A stretch of DNA of 64,000 nucleotides, taken from NCBI GenBank assembly GCA_948567375.1, contig OX419762.1, positions 56,686,841-56,750,840 of the forward strand, given 5' to 3'. Made by a program: the position numbers and the translations under genes. Under the pieces are notes generated by a model. It ran no database searches and was not told where the DNA came from. It worked only from the letters and a program-made list of their open reading frames with translations. Every line of letters starts with the position of its first letter. The stretch's first letter is position 1. Shown here one piece after another: positions 31,337 to 44,500 of this stretch. This stretch comes from Lunularia cruciata (lineage: Eukaryota; Streptophyta; Marchantiopsida; Lunulariales; Lunulariaceae).

Positions 31337-31666
31337 AGAGATGAAAAAGATAAAATGGGGGCTAGTTCCAATAAACTCTATATGAGAAATTTGCACTACT
31401 GCATCTGAAATATCTGAGCTATGCAAATCATACGGTCTACAAACAATTGGAGCATCCGAAGAAGCATCACCTAGTGCAATTACTCTCCTATGGTTTGCAT
31501 CAGAGATGAAAAAGATAAAATGGGGGCTAGTTCCAATAAACTCTATATGAGAAATTTGCACTACTGCATCTGAAATATCTGAGCTATGCAAATCATACGG
31601 TCTACAAACAATTGGAGCATCCAAAGAAGCATCACCTAGTGCAATTACTCTCCTATGGTTTGCATC
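31337..31666 (-). repeat. Tandem duplication, 165-bp period, reading frame kept open
   Basis: Two 165-bp units (31337-31501 and 31502-31666) that are almost identical. Because 165 is 55 codons, the minus strand reads through both copies without a stop as two 55-residue repeats (ANHRRVIALGDAS, CRPYDLHSSDISDAV, FIGTSPHFIFFIS). I do not recognise the protein. It may be a duplicated exon or gene fragment. The single Leu/Ser difference falls in LGDASLDA versus LGDASSDA. Confidence 0.85.
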
Positions 31667-32240
31667 AGCCACCGTACTATGTAGAGCTTCAGCTTTTGTA
31701 GAACAATAAGTTCTCTACACGGAATACAATAAAAAATAGCATAGAAAAGCGTGACATAGAAGACCTTTGTTATCTCATGCATATTTAAGTATTGGAAGCA
31801 AAAGTCGTTTTCCGAATGAGGATCAAAATTCCGCTTAGGAGCAAACCAAACACCAAATCGTATATGGACGTGAAGTTAGGAAACATATAAAAAATTCATA
31901 CAAATTTATTCTCCAATGAAGAATAAAACGACCTGATTCATAATTATTTGTTTACCCCTGATTGATTAGCTAGTTTAGTGCAAATGAACTTGACACCATT
32001 ATTGAATAAAAGCATTACCATCAACATGTGCACATCATATGTCAAAATGTAAAACTTGTATGATTCATCTTGTTACGGTCTAGATCCATCAAGTGATAAT
32101 AGTTTCTCATTTTGGAGATAGTATACAGGATGAACAAAATTGACATATTTAGATTGCTTGTGCATGTATATATATAGGTATACAAGAATAGAAGCCGTCA
32201 TGAGAATGGGAACGGGTTATCCAAAATGGTATATATATAT

Positions 32241-33075
32241 ATGAGAGCAGAAGCCATTCTGGGAATGGGTTATCCAGAACTCATGAGGTGTACATATCCA
32301 ATAAACAACATGTAATTGAATCACAATGCTAGAGTAGTATTAAAGCGTGAATGTAAAAATGCATCGAAAGTGCAAAGGCATAAGTGCAAGAAATTGAGAA
32401 TACCGTACTACGAATGGCCAGTAAAGAACGTGAACTCAAGAGCAGCAATGCAAATGTGAGCATGGGATAGAAAGCTTGATGTAAGAGTTTGCCAGTAAAA
32501 AATGAAACCGAGAGTAGCAATGCAACAGACAGCGAGAGGCATAGGAAACATGCTGTGTGCTGTAAGAGCCCGCTAGGATGCAGTGAGTGGATGAAGCAAG
32601 ATGAATAAGAAACTTGCTGTAAAAGCACACCAGGATGCAATGCGTGGATGGAGATGAAGAACTTGGGATGGAGTTGGGGAGGAACACGGTTAAACACTAG
32701 AGGTCGAGGCAAGAAGCAGTCAGAGATCAAAGGGGAAAGGACTAGGGAGTGAAACAGTAGGGGAATGGAGGAGTGGAACCCAACAAGAATTCTCAAAGGA
32801 TGTGGCTGCAGAAACAGGTCTAGATGTAAGAGTGTAACTAGAGCAAAGCATAAGAGGACATGATATATAAAGTATATCACACCCAACGCTATGGACACTG
32901 GAGTCCGAAGACGCTAAACAACTGAAGGAAGCAGAAGGCGGCCATAGTAAACCTTCACAATAACACCAACAACTTCATCAGTGCCTCACATAGTGCCAAA
33001 GTAATTGAACAAATGTCAGTACCCCTCGTCTTGAGTTTTTGCTCGAAAACTCATGAGTGCCAAAGCAAACTCGGT
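32241..33075 (+). repeat. Dispersed repeat family R, copy R1
   Basis: The left part carries GAGAGCAGAAGCCATTCTGG and GGTTATCCAGAACTCATGAG. The right part carries CTTCATCAGTGCCTCACA, GTACCCCTCGTCTTGAG and GCTCGAAAACTCATGAGTGC. The same landmarks recur at 36.2-37.5, 43.6-44.1, 57.7-58.4 and 58.8-59.4 kb. There is no protein. A partial left end also lies at about 32185-32230. Confidence 0.75.
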
Positions 33076-33889
33076 TGCTTCCAACAATGCCACTTGAAGT
33101 AATAAACAACCATCGTTCAGCAGTGTTACACAAAATAATAAACTGCTAGGAGAAGGTTATAGAAATGGAAGACTACAAAAATGAACAAATGGAGCTTAAA
33201 GTCCCAAAAGAGCAGAAACCGGACGTATGCAGAATGTATGCATGAATGAAATAGTGAACTAAGGAAAGAAGAAAATAAGATTAAAAGCAGGAGAGTGTGA
33301 GTGATTCAAGACATCCCTAGAAAATGCTTGCAAGGCAAAGTCTATTGGGGTTAGCAGCAAATAAATCTAGAGAGTGAACCACAAAGAACCCTGGAGGAGT
33401 TAGTAAGAAGACAAAGGAATGAGCCAAGTTAGAAGAGTGTCAACCGGAGAGCTAGAGAGTAGAGAATAAGGCAGAACGGACAGGCATGAAAAGGTGGAAC
33501 TAATGAGGGAGAACGCATTATGAGCTAAGCAAGAACTATAACCTAAACGAGCAAAAAGAAAAGGAGAGGGGAGAGGGTTTCCGAGGGAAGGATGGCCTTG
33601 GGTGCTCAAAGAGGCCTCGAGAACTGTGAAGGAAGGGAGAGCCATAGGGCAAGATGGTCACACATGGGAGATAGTGCCACGTGTCAGCCAAACAATAGCA
33701 GGGGTATTCAGTTTGAATGAGCAGTTTAAAGACTTGAAACAGAAATGTTGTGGAAACTAACTCCAGGAGGAATCCACTATAACTCAGTAGACTGGATAGA
33801 GTATACCAAGACTAACTCCAGGAGGGAAGGATGCACTATAACTCAATAGGCTAGATAGAGTATACAAATACATATCATGGTAGCTATGC

Positions 33890-34170
33890 TACTTATTACT
33901 CTACTTGTAATATCAATATATCCTAATCAACCGGAGAGAATAGATATACCAAAACACTAAGTAATGTAAGGAGTGTAAGAAACAAGTTGTAATTGAAGAC
34001 CAGCAACTCAAAAATAAACCATTCAGGGGGAATTGAAAATGACACTGTTCAGAACACATACAAGGGAACCACGAAGCAAAACAACAGATGTGAGTTGGGG
34101 CAAAAGAGAAGAGAGTTGATAGTCACATATTTGAGAATGAGCGATGCATCAAACATGAGACATGTATATA
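33890..34170 (+). repeat. Dispersed repeat family R, internal segment R7
   Basis: Shares TATCAATATATCCT-ATCAAC, GTAATTGAAGACC, and GAACCA(C/T)GAAGCAAAACAAC with 43775-44035, with scattered differences. It corresponds to the middle of the family. Confidence 0.65.
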
Positions 34171-34439
34171 TGTATATGAGAACAAAAATTATTCTGACCA
34201 ATGACTAAATAAACAGTCAAGAATAAGTACTGATCACCAATATGGTAAACAAGCCTATAGTGAAAACTAATGGTGGGCTCAAACTAGAGCTCCCCGCCTG
34301 GCAGAAAGAACTGATCTTAAATCTCTATAGATACTAAGCCCATGAAAACCATGGATATCTTTTTCCCTTCGTAAGACAAAGCAAAATTTTTTTTGGATCA
34401 TATGAAGAGGGTAATGTTCAGAGATAAAGCTATTTATAA

Positions 34440-35661
34440 ATTTACTACAAGCTGAAAGGAATGGCTTTTTGGAATTACATCCTTTGATATCTAACACACT
34501 CTGAGTTTATAATCCCTAATTTACATTTAGAGGAAATGTTGGAAAGAACGTGAGGGAGCGAGATTGTCTTGATGTGAGCAAAGTGAGGTAGCTCTTTCTT
34601 ATCATAGATAAGAGACAAAGATATTGAATTCATCTTGTAATGTGGGGTAATGTGACAATCGAGATAATCACAATGAGTGCCAAAATGAGTTTGAACTAGC
34701 TCACAAGAAAGTTTGGGATACGTCTACCCTCCTCTAGCAGCATCCTCCATATACATGAAATCCTTGAAATGATCAAGTCTCGAGCCAACCACCGGAAGAT
34801 CATCAACGTATCTTTGAACTTGGGACAAGTCGTGCAAAAATGCAACATCATTGGCATCTAGTAGTCTGCGGATGAAATCAAGTTCATAGGTGAAGAGGTA
34901 TAGGTTAGCCACAAAGATAGCACAAGGTGTCTCCATAGGAATCCCTATCTCTTGACGGAAGAGCTGATTCCCAAAAGTGATGTAGAGGTTATCAAAAAGA
35001 AATAGCATCCAACAGATGAGAATTTCCTCATCAACAGCCATGAATTTGAGGTGTTTTGCCGATTGAGAGATATTGTTTCTGTTTTTAAGCCATCTATATT
35101 TGAAGTCAAGTGTAGAGGTCTCTACTAGTAACATAGTTTCACTATTCATAGTGAACCTATAATGGAAGATAGATCTGATGAGAGTAGACAACCTCGTTTT
35201 GAGATCATGAAGATGGATCCTTGTATAAAGGGTGGTGAAATCAAAACTTTGAAAAAGAACTTTTTCCAAGGTGGCAAGAGTCTGCTGTGAACCAGAGTCT
35301 ATGGGAGAAGAGGATCTAATCTTGCACAGTCTTTGCACCTGCTCTAGTAAAACAGGAACACCAGAAGAGTAGTCCAAGATCCAGCTAGAGTCTACCATCA
35401 GCCCCACACGCAAGAATTCATTCCTCCCGAGAGCTCGTTTGCAGAAGGTAGCAGTGCTTTGAAGAATGAGCTTAACCAGCGAGAAAGTTCAGATAAAGAA
35501 GTAGAGTAGCTTGCAGCAATGAACCTAGGAACAATGGGAGACTTATGGAATTTCCAAGCACAACAAAAGTAAGGGAGAATCTCGGAATCTCGGAATGGTG
35601 TATACATATATTCACACGTGGATGAACTTCCCTTCCCCTTGAGACTTTTCGAGAGATACAC
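34440..35661 (-). pseudogene. Penelope-like (PLE-type) reverse transcriptase remnant
   Basis: Three minus-strand frames form one RT. 35661-35398 has the pre-palm block (ILPYFCCAWKFHKSP, PRFIAASYSTSLSELSRW). After a frameshift, 35413-34724 has motif A SFDFTTLYTRI, motif B EIGIPMETPCAIFVANLYLF and the catalytic RYVDDL near residues 201-206. After another shift, about 34720-34500 has the tail typical of these RTs (CDYLDCHITPHYK, LIYDKKELPHFAHIK, LPHVLSNISSKCKLG). SFD-TTLYT plus GIPM-T-C-A-FVANLYL plus the KLHK-like block fit Penelope-like elements; a distant LINE-type RT is the alternative. No endonuclease domain or ends were found. It is broken by frameshifts and stops. Confidence 0.65.
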
Positions 35662-36160
35662 TCATTTTTCAGTCATCTTTTTTGTTTCTCTATTCACATT
35701 CATCTTCCGCCTCTTCCTGTTGCCCCGAAACCTTACTCTCTAAAATCCCCTTCCTCCTTTCGTCCCTTCCTGTTCCCCTTTTCCCCTCTTAGGATGATTG
35801 CCTTCCTTTCAGTTTTCGTTGCTGCTCGTTCTATTTAACTCTGTGTTTTTTTGACCCCCCTTTCTAGGGCAAAGGACATGCTATTTCCTAGTGGCGTTGG
35901 ATGCGTTGGAGAAGTGAATTCCTCGAGTGCTTCTACTAGTTGTTATTTGCTTTCTATACTAACATCTGTTTGTTTTCAGGTTTTAACTAGGTATGTCTCA
36001 AGTCCCTTTCTTATTCCTGCTCAAGTTTTCATTTTCTTCAAGAGGATTTTGATTTCTTTACATTACTTAGCCTTTCAGATTCTTAATGTTGCTGCACTTT
36101 GTTTGGACTTGAAGATTCACTCGTTACAGCCTTTCCCCTTACCCTGCGCAGCACACTTGG
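35662..36160. other. Intergenic, pyrimidine-rich on the plus strand; nothing recognised
   Basis: T/C-rich sequence with the plus-strand open frame 35851-36225 (124 codons). That frame has no motif and overlaps the next repeat copy. Confidence 0.35.
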
Positions 36161-36164
36161 AAGC

Positions 36165-36945
36165 AATAGAGTTTGCCTTGGCACTCATGAGTTTTCGAGC
36201 AAAAACTCGATATGAGGGGTACTGACTCTATCTCAACTACTTCGGCACTGATGAAGTCGCATGTGTTTTCATGGAGACGTACTATGGCCGTCTTTTGCTT
36301 CCCTTGGTGGTTTGGTTTCTCTGGACTCAGGCATCCATAGCACTTGCTGTGATATATCGATATCCAATCCTTGGATGCTTTGCTCATCTTCCCTCATTCC
36401 TTGAGCGATTTCTACTTCCAATGCTCTTTCTCTTACACCTTCCATGATTTTTGTTTCCTGACTTAGATCTTCCTTGCCCCACGATATATTCTACTTCCAG
36501 TGCTCTTTCTCCTACACCTTCCATGATTGTCGTTTCCTGACTCCAATCTTCCTTGACCCATGATATTTACAGATTACTTCTTGTCTCTTGACACCAATTT
36601 TTCTCCATCCATTTAAGTTGGCCGTTTATTCCTGATGTATCTTTTCTCTACTGACGTGGGAGGGCATCCGCTTCTTTGATGGCTGCCTCTCAATATGCAT
36701 ATTGCTATCTACTGGTTTCTCAATGACATTTACTTCACCTTTCATTTGCTGATATTTCTTCTCTATATATGCAATTGTTCCAATAGGTTTCCTTCTATTA
36801 TGCCATTGCTGTAGGTTACCTTCGATGCATTCTAATTTAGGGATTTCATACTACTCTAGCATTACGTACCATGTAAATCTTGTTTAATCTTGTGCACCTC
36901 ATGAGTTCTGGATAACCCATTCCCCGGCCCGCATCTCTATATATA
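36165..36945 (-). repeat. Dispersed repeat family R, copy R2 (inverted)
   Basis: Reverse-complement copy. It starts at the family's right end (GGCACTCATGAGTTTTCGAG, ATGAGGGGTACTGACTC) and ends at its left end (CCTCATGAGTTCTGGATAAC). An internal pair of CTTCCATGATT/GTCGTTTCCTGACT blocks is duplicated at about 36440-36545. Confidence 0.75.
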
Positions 36946-36954
36946 TATATCGAG

Positions 36955-37475
36955 TGTGAGAGCAGAATCCGTCACGTGGAAACCATTAGATAGCAACTCG
37001 CATATTTGAGATGCAGCCTGCAAAGAAACGGAGACAGTCCTCCCACATAAGTAGAAATATAAATACAACAGGAAGAAACAGACAGCTGAAAAGGATGGAG
37101 ATGAACTGGTGGCAAGAGACAAGTAATAGTCTGCAAATATCGCGGGTCAAGGAAGAGCTGAGTCAAGAAACGAAAATCGGAGAAGGTGGATGAGACAGAG
37201 CACTGGAAGTATAAATTGCTCAGAGAATGGGGGAAGATGAGCAAAGTATCCGAGGACTTGGATATCAATATATCACAGCAAGCGCTATGGACGCCTGAGT
37301 CTAGAGAAGCCAAACAGCTAAGGGAAGCAGAAGACGACCATAGTACATCTCCATGAAAACACATGTGACTTCATCAGTGCCTCGCGCAGTGCCAAAGTAG
37401 CTGAGCTAGAGTCATTACCCCTCATACTGAGTTTCTGCTCGAAAACTCATGAGTGCCAAGGCACTCATGTATATA
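36955..37475 (+). repeat. Dispersed repeat family R, copy R3, arranged head-to-head with R2
   Basis: It starts GTGAGAGCAGAATCCGTCAC and ends GCTCGAAAACTCATGAGTGC. R2 and R3 form an imperfect large inverted pair around the TATATATATA tract at about 36941-36951. At the right end CATGAGTGCC-AA-GGCACTCATG forms a 10-bp hairpin. Confidence 0.72.
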
Positions 37476-37479
37476 TATA

Positions 37480-38532
37480 TGAATATGAATGATCCCTTTC
37501 AACTGGAAATTGGGTGGGAAATCTCCTCCCTTGAAAGTTTATACTCTTTAAAGCACATTTCAAATTCCTCCATGTTTAATTCTATCAGACTATATGGTTG
37601 GAGCTTCTCCAACCACACAGCGCTAATGGCTTCCCCAAACAGCTATAATCCGGCACAAAACTGTAAAAATAAAGTGGTCAAAAAAGTTGTCTCTAGCTAA
37701 TATTCAGAATTCAGAGCAAAGGCGACCGCTAATGTTCCATAACATAGAAGAGGCACTCATTTATATGATCACTCCATTGTGTATTCACTTATAGCATTCA
37801 CTGCATGTATATTGGATATATTGGATACAGTGCTTAATGATGATGTTGAGGCGGAATTCTCAAGCCAGTTGCAGGAAAAACCAGACATTCTCATAAGGGC
37901 TTGATTCAAGCCCGATGAACAACCATTTATAAACAACCCGAGATTGCGTTGTTTATAAACGAGACGTGCACAGAAACATTCATGTATTTACTGATTCATC
38001 AAGGAGTTGCAGCCACTTTTGCCTGAATGCAATTCAATTTAGCTACTACGTCATCTGTACTTGAGGCTGTTGGCTGGAAGAATTGACCTAAACTACCAAG
38101 AGATTTGCAATACATGGTCGGACGCGAGTTCTATAAGGAATTTGTGACGTACTTTACTGAGCTTCTGAGCGTCCCACTCTTAAAGGGGTAAGACTGCGTG
38201 AGCAACCTTAGTCATCGCGCTCCTGCCTGATTGACCTGACCTGCACGTTAACATGTTTTGGCTCTCAGAAGAAGAGACAGGAGGTTTTATTCAGTTCTCT
38301 CCTCTTCATGTTGGTCATCACCGTAGACCAGGCAGTAACAAACGTAAGAAAGCGTATCTACAGAAAAACTAAATATGCGTATCAATCTTTGTTTGAGAGC
38401 TGCCTTAATCACCATAATGGTTCTCGTTCGCTGATAGCCTGACGATTCTCGCCTTTACCAATAACCTGCAAGCCATGGGTGCTTCAGATCGGTTCGTAAA
38501 GAGAGTGACCCTCCTCATCTAAGTCTGTCTCG
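37480..38532. other. Intergenic region downstream of the antiporter gene
   Basis: No gene recognised. It probably contains the 3' UTR and polyadenylation region of the KEA gene (minus strand). Confidence 0.35.
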
Positions 38533-41500
38533 TCAAGAATGTACGGGCAACAACTCTTTCAAAACCAGCCAGTCTTGCTGGCCTTTGCTGATTGAATTAA
38601 CTTGTCGAGGTATCAAACCTACCTCACTCTCAGCGGGAAACCAGTGCATAACAGTTCCAAGTTGCATGATAATTGGTACAGCTTTGAAAAGTAGAGGCGT
38701 GGTCACCTGCTTGGCAGTAAAACATCCAACATCAATATAAGAGCATTTTGGTGAATTAAAATGTATAATTTCTTTAGAAGAAATTATACATTTTTACAAA
38801 ATCTCCACTAATTCTACTCAGACTATGTTGAACATCCCATTGTCATTAGGTCCAATGAAACAAGTCAAGCACTCAAATGTCTGGAAAAGGGAATTTTGGT
38901 ATATACCAGACTGAGAGCGGTGGTGCCCAACAGTAGCAAATACAGCTTATTCTGAACATATCAGCGCACGCAAAGTCAGTAAGACTTATTCCAACTTGGT
39001 GCATCAAGTCAAATTCAGCTCATTGGACAAGTGATTATCGATATCAAACACCTCTAGGGTGAATCTGCTCTTCATCTAATTTCACTTAGCTACAAAGCTA
39101 TAATATGTCACAGGAACACTAAGCAATTGTCTCGAGGTATGGAGACCGACCCAGCGAAACTGAAGCATAAGTGATAGGAAACAATGACTAGATTACCTGG
39201 ACAAGGTGTAAGTTTGACGCTCGGCTGAGCAACACGAATGCAAACTCACCAATCTGAGCCAGGGACATGCCAACCTGAAAGGATCAAATGAGATTCATTA
39301 GCACACTTCAGAGATTCCCAAATTTTAGAATCTCTCTTTCCTCTCCACTCGTTCACTCAGAGTAACTTGTAGTTAAACAGGGCTGGCGGAAGGAAGTGAA
39401 AACTTACAAAAAATGCAGTCTTCATGCTGTAACCGAAGCCCCTGACGACGGAGGTGACAACAATTGTCTTCGCAGTGATAACAAGAATCAACGAAGCAAG
39501 AAGAATATCCATGTGAGTCCATAAGAATTGGACATTTATGAGCATCCCTATGCTTGAGAGGAAGAGCGCAGAAAATAAGTTCCGAATCGGTTCCACCTGT
39601 TATTCACTTTTTGATTAGTTGGATAATACGGTAGATTTCGATAATAAAACCAATTGCGTGTTACAACACTCCGAACTCAAAGCTGTTGATCTACACTGCT
39701 TCAGAGGAGGAATGAGACTAGAAAGCAACAGAGTCCCAGATATGAGACGAACCTGTTCGAGTGTGTGCTGCGCATAATCTGTCGAGGATATCATCACTCC
39801 AGCAACAAATGCACCAAGCTCAAGACTGAGCCCCGACTTATCGCTGCACTGAAATGTTACGTGGCCATATTAGGCCCTGTAAAAGAAGACTAAGAGCTTG
39901 AAACAGTTTCAACCTGAGCATGTCTCATGTGGTAAAGATGCGATTACAATAAACGGGGAATCTTGATTGCGCCTTACCCATGCTACTAAAAGGCAAAAGG
40001 CTACTGCTCCTAGTTGATATAGTTCATTTGTCTGCATATCAAGAAGATACAGGGTGTTAGATATTGATGCAAAAATCCGCTGACAGTTCACTTTCACTCA
40101 ATCCAGACAGCTGCCAGAAAGAGAAAAGATGGATCCCAAAATGACGTGGCTGAGACAGAAATCTTAGAGTAACCATACAAAACAAAACACACACAAAACG
40201 TAAATGGATCACCCAGGACTACAGCAAGGAAGAACATTCCTTTCCCAAACCAACTTAACTAAGAAAACGCTCGACCTTCTCGGGCAATAAAGAAGCGATT
40301 GAGTTTTACCTGTACGGAAAGTTTCATCATCAACTTGAAATACTGAGGAACAAACGATCGGGACAGTAACACAGCAATAGTGATGAAAGCTCCTAACACA
40401 ATGAGCCTGCAGATTGGACATATGAAACTATCAAACAAGGCTCCACATTGCTGGGGTTTATACGTAGACCCCTCTTCAACCTTTGCATATATCAGTGTTG
40501 AGACCCTAAACAACGCACTTTCTAGAGAAAGTACGGGTAAGACTTTCTCCGCCTAGGTGACGAAACAGAAGCGTTTTAGCTTTCCCCTTGTGCAGCCAAA
40601 TCTCACCAGACACCAAATCCGTCTCATCCTTTCTGAAAGTAACCGATAGTACTAATCTGATTTTGTCTTTCGAGTTCAACAAGAAAACTTACTCTCTCGT
40701 CATGGAAAATATACCCTGTAGAACTCCATTCTCCCCTCCAAGTACTGGAAGGAGAGCAAAGAGCAAACCCACAGCACAATCCTGCAATATTCCACCCGAC
40801 AATTGTGTAAGCCTGGTTTTCTTCATTTATAAGTCCTTTCAGCTCAATATCCTTGACATTGCATAGCCAGAAAGGCTGTACTTTAAACAGCTGACTACAG
40901 ACCTTCAGGCTGCAGCAATAACTTTGAGCATATAACTGGCCATTTGGACACGCAACAGAGGCAATTTAGTCTTCACTATCCTGTGAGCTCTAATCTTCTT
41001 CTTCCATGAATCTAACGTAGAATCATCTCTAGAGTAGCCAAGCTCAAGTGTAATACAATTGATAGACTGCACCACACTATAAACCAACATATGTCAAGAG
41101 CAGACTTCCTGCAATGGGAATCCATTGCCGGTAGTCCAAATCACTCTTCAGAACTACCCTCCTACTCAAGGAGACTGCCTGGACGAGCATACGGAAAGCC
41201 AGCAAACCCACGGAAGAAAGTCGAAGTGCTTGATGGAAAACAGTATAAAATATTGCACCTGAAGGATGAGTGTGCCGACAGTAATCTGGCCATGAATGGA
41301 ATTGACAGTACTCTTATCCCCAATAAACTTCAAGACCTGCATAACAGATACACGAATTATGTCTTTTTCCGTGCTTAAACCTGCTAAATTTTCTCGAACC
41401 TGTGCCCAGTGCTAATCCAATCCTTGTCGACGAACCTTCTTGCGTTCCACTTGATCTCCCGTGGTCAATTTAGCGCTCATAATCAGGAAGGAAGTTTCGA

Positions 41501-44500
41501 AATCACAAAAAGATTGTGATAATAATGCTTTACTAGCAATCTCAGTCTAGCTTAGTATGAGAGCATCACAGGACTCTTCTAGCTGGCACATATGTACACT
41601 ATTAGGCAAGAGTTAGAAATGATATTAACATTCTAGCAAAAGGTTAAGTATGTAATGGGTAAGATAATGGAGGAAAATTACTACTGCTGTTGAAGACATC
41701 GACAAGAATGCACCTACGAATACACCCTCAGACAGCTTAGCTCCACATAGCTGCACACAACCAGAGGCTCAACGTAAATTACTCCTACTCCGCTCAACGT
41801 AGTTTACTCCGAAATTATCAAGCCCTTAGGAAATTCAAACTTCCTACCAAATGTCGATAATATACAGTGAAACCGGCAAGTACTTTCAATATTTCTAGTT
41901 GCTTACGTACAATACATGTTCAATGGTATGCGGAGGAAGCTTGTGGATAACCTGCTCAAAGAACAGGTTATCCACACCCACTGATGACATCACCACAGTA
42001 TCTAAGAATAGAACCAGGTGCAATATAAGACGTATTACGTATAGTCAAAAAGAAATCATAAGATAGAAATATTACCACTGCGGTTATGCCGCACAGTCCC
42101 ATGAAGAGGAGAATTTGCAGAAGTCCACCAAAGATTGCGACAGATTGAACAACCCGTAACTGCAAAAGGAAGGAACGGTGATAAGTTACCGTCCGTGGAC
42201 AATCAGCATTTAAGTGAGACAAAATCTTCCCAGTTGCACTTGTGAAAGAAGTAGAAATCCAAAATTTATTGGAAGGAAGCAACACAAAGAGGATACATAC
42301 ATGTTACGGCTACTTGGACACTTGGACTAATTCATATCGTGACCAAAAAAGGACGTTAGTGGACCAGGGGTGAAGTACGGGTCTAGATTCTCTTCTTTGT
42401 TTGGTACCTTTGCCATAGAAAACTCCAAGCCAAGAGCAAATAGCAGGAATACCACACCAAATTGAGCTAATGTCTCCACCTGTAAATCAGGGATATCAAA
42501 CGTAATCAGAGAGCAGTAGTAGTCAACTAAAAGGTTCAAAAAGCTATTCAGGAAGTTCCTGGTGGAGCCTCGTCCTTGGCAACATGACAGCAATCTGTAT
42601 TCTGTTGGTTCGGCAAAGAGAAACAGCAATATACGACATCATCCACATACATTTTACACCATGGATTCCTCTTAGTCCACCGGTTCCTTTACAATAAAGG
42701 CTATTCGTGAGTACCTGAACCAGCTCGCTGACAAAACTGAAGCCTCCAGGGCCAATAGCAGATCCAGCTAACAAGTACCCAGTAATAACCTGTCATATTG
42801 CCAGAGCAATTAAACGGGGAAGGAAGGAACGAAGAAATATCGTAGAAAGGAAGAGTGGGATATGGCAACTGGCAGCGGAAAATGCCAAGACAGCTATTTA
42901 CAGGCGTAACCAATGTTCATATCTTGCTTATATGGGACTACCAAGCTACCACGCTCTTCCTGAAAACAGGCTCAAGACCATCCAACTATAAAAGCGTCTA
43001 GTGGAGAACTCACAGGTTGACCAAGCGCGGCAAAAATGATACCACCCACAGCGGCTGACACAATAACTACCACCAGGTCCGATATAAATCTGCACGATAA
43101 GAAACGTGATTAGTATGGGCACTTCCCTACTGTGCACTAAAAGGAAGATCATCTCCTTCGCTCGCTTGCTCTCGTCGACTGACAATATGGAACACTAATC
43201 ACAACTCAACACCAAAGTTGGACACGTTATTGTCATTCATCATGAACCATAACGTAAACGATAAGTGTATGTTATGTAGTATAACTACAGATAATGAAAT
43301 TCCATCTTGCGAAACCTAGAACAAGTTCCTTCAACAAGACCATCCTTACCTCAAATCTTGCTGAAGAACCATGTACCCAGATCTCGGATTTGACATAACG
43401 AACACATTATCCTGCAACCTCAACAACAATTATCTTCCAAATCTGGTAAAAGTATTGGATGTGGACCAACCCTATCATAAAAAGGACAACACGGATATAT
43501 ACCCCATAAACAAAGTTGAGAAACTAGAATAGTTTTTGAGAAGAAAGACTAAAGTGTACACTTAGTCCGTTAGCTCTTTCCGTCTCTTCAAGTTCTTTAG
43601 CAATATGTATTCAGACATGAGAGTAGAAGCCGTTCTAAAAACGGGGGGTCCGGAACTCATTCCGAGCAAATGGTGCGCATATGAAATGTAAACATGATCT
43701 GTGCAAATCGAGATGAGAAATGAAACCCTAACGAAGGTAAAGAATCTAACAGGTTAAATGCGAGGTTAAGCACAACCGAAATATCAATATATCCTGATCA
43801 ACAGCAGTAGAGAACAGATATACATCATGTAATCGATCAGCGCTAAGTAAAGCATGTAGTGAAATAGACAACCTGTAATTGAAGACCCACGAGTCAAAAC
43901 TAAACCAATCAAGAGAACTGAGATTGGCAGACTGGACAGAAAACATGTATAGGAACCATGAAGCAAAACAACAAATGTGAGTTTGGGCAAAGGGGAAGAG
44001 AGTGGATGGTCCCTAGGCTGAGAAGGAGCGAAGCGTCAAAGGACTGGATAGAGTATATCACAGCACGCGCTATGGATGCTTGACATCCACATGAAGTTCT
44101 TTAGCAATATGTATGCGCAACATCCACATGAAGCATCGTTGTAGCGAAGAATTTCTTCCATTTACCTTCTTGTCTATAAGAGTAGGTAACTCCTCAGAAC
44201 CACTTTCATCGGACTTGATGAGATCCCCAAGTTGAAAAGATTTCGATTTTTCACTGGAAACAAACAAGCATCACTCTTGCTTTAAACAAAGTGTTTTTGA
44301 CCTCATCAGCAGTCCATGAGAAAAAGCTGTAGCAAACTGATCCTTAAAAAGCTTAAGCACAGAGTGACCTGAGAAACGCAAAAGAAGTTCTTTAGTGCTT
44401 TTCACTACACAAATTGTCTCGTGCCTGGTTGTACTGAAACTAATTTACGAATCTGCATGATTGGAACCAAATGGACGACATCACAAGAATGATACAAACT

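Larger units (their letters stand above)
30540..34430. other. Intergenic repeat-rich region
   Basis: No host gene recognised. Two tandem duplications (31208-31325 and 31337-31666) and copies of a dispersed repeat (32241-33075 and about 33890-34170) are listed separately. Minus-strand open frames at 32329-32898 and 30909-31331 are hydrophobic and Ser/Phe-rich with no family motif, and are probably chance frames. Confidence 0.4.

Noticed and set aside
32329..32898. Minus-strand 189-codon frame as a membrane protein gene
   Set aside because: It is low-complexity Leu/Ser/Phe/His-rich sequence lying within a dispersed repeat copy, with no family signature.
38560..38622. A further intron at the end of KEA using the donor-like GTAGGT at 38622
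   Set aside because: No acceptor at a plausible distance keeps a sensible frame. Reading through gives a tail ending LVLKELLPVHS, similar in style to plant KEA termini.
41091..41378. Plus-strand 95-codon frame within the KEA gene
   Set aside because: It overlaps KEA exon 11 in antisense and has no recognisable domain.
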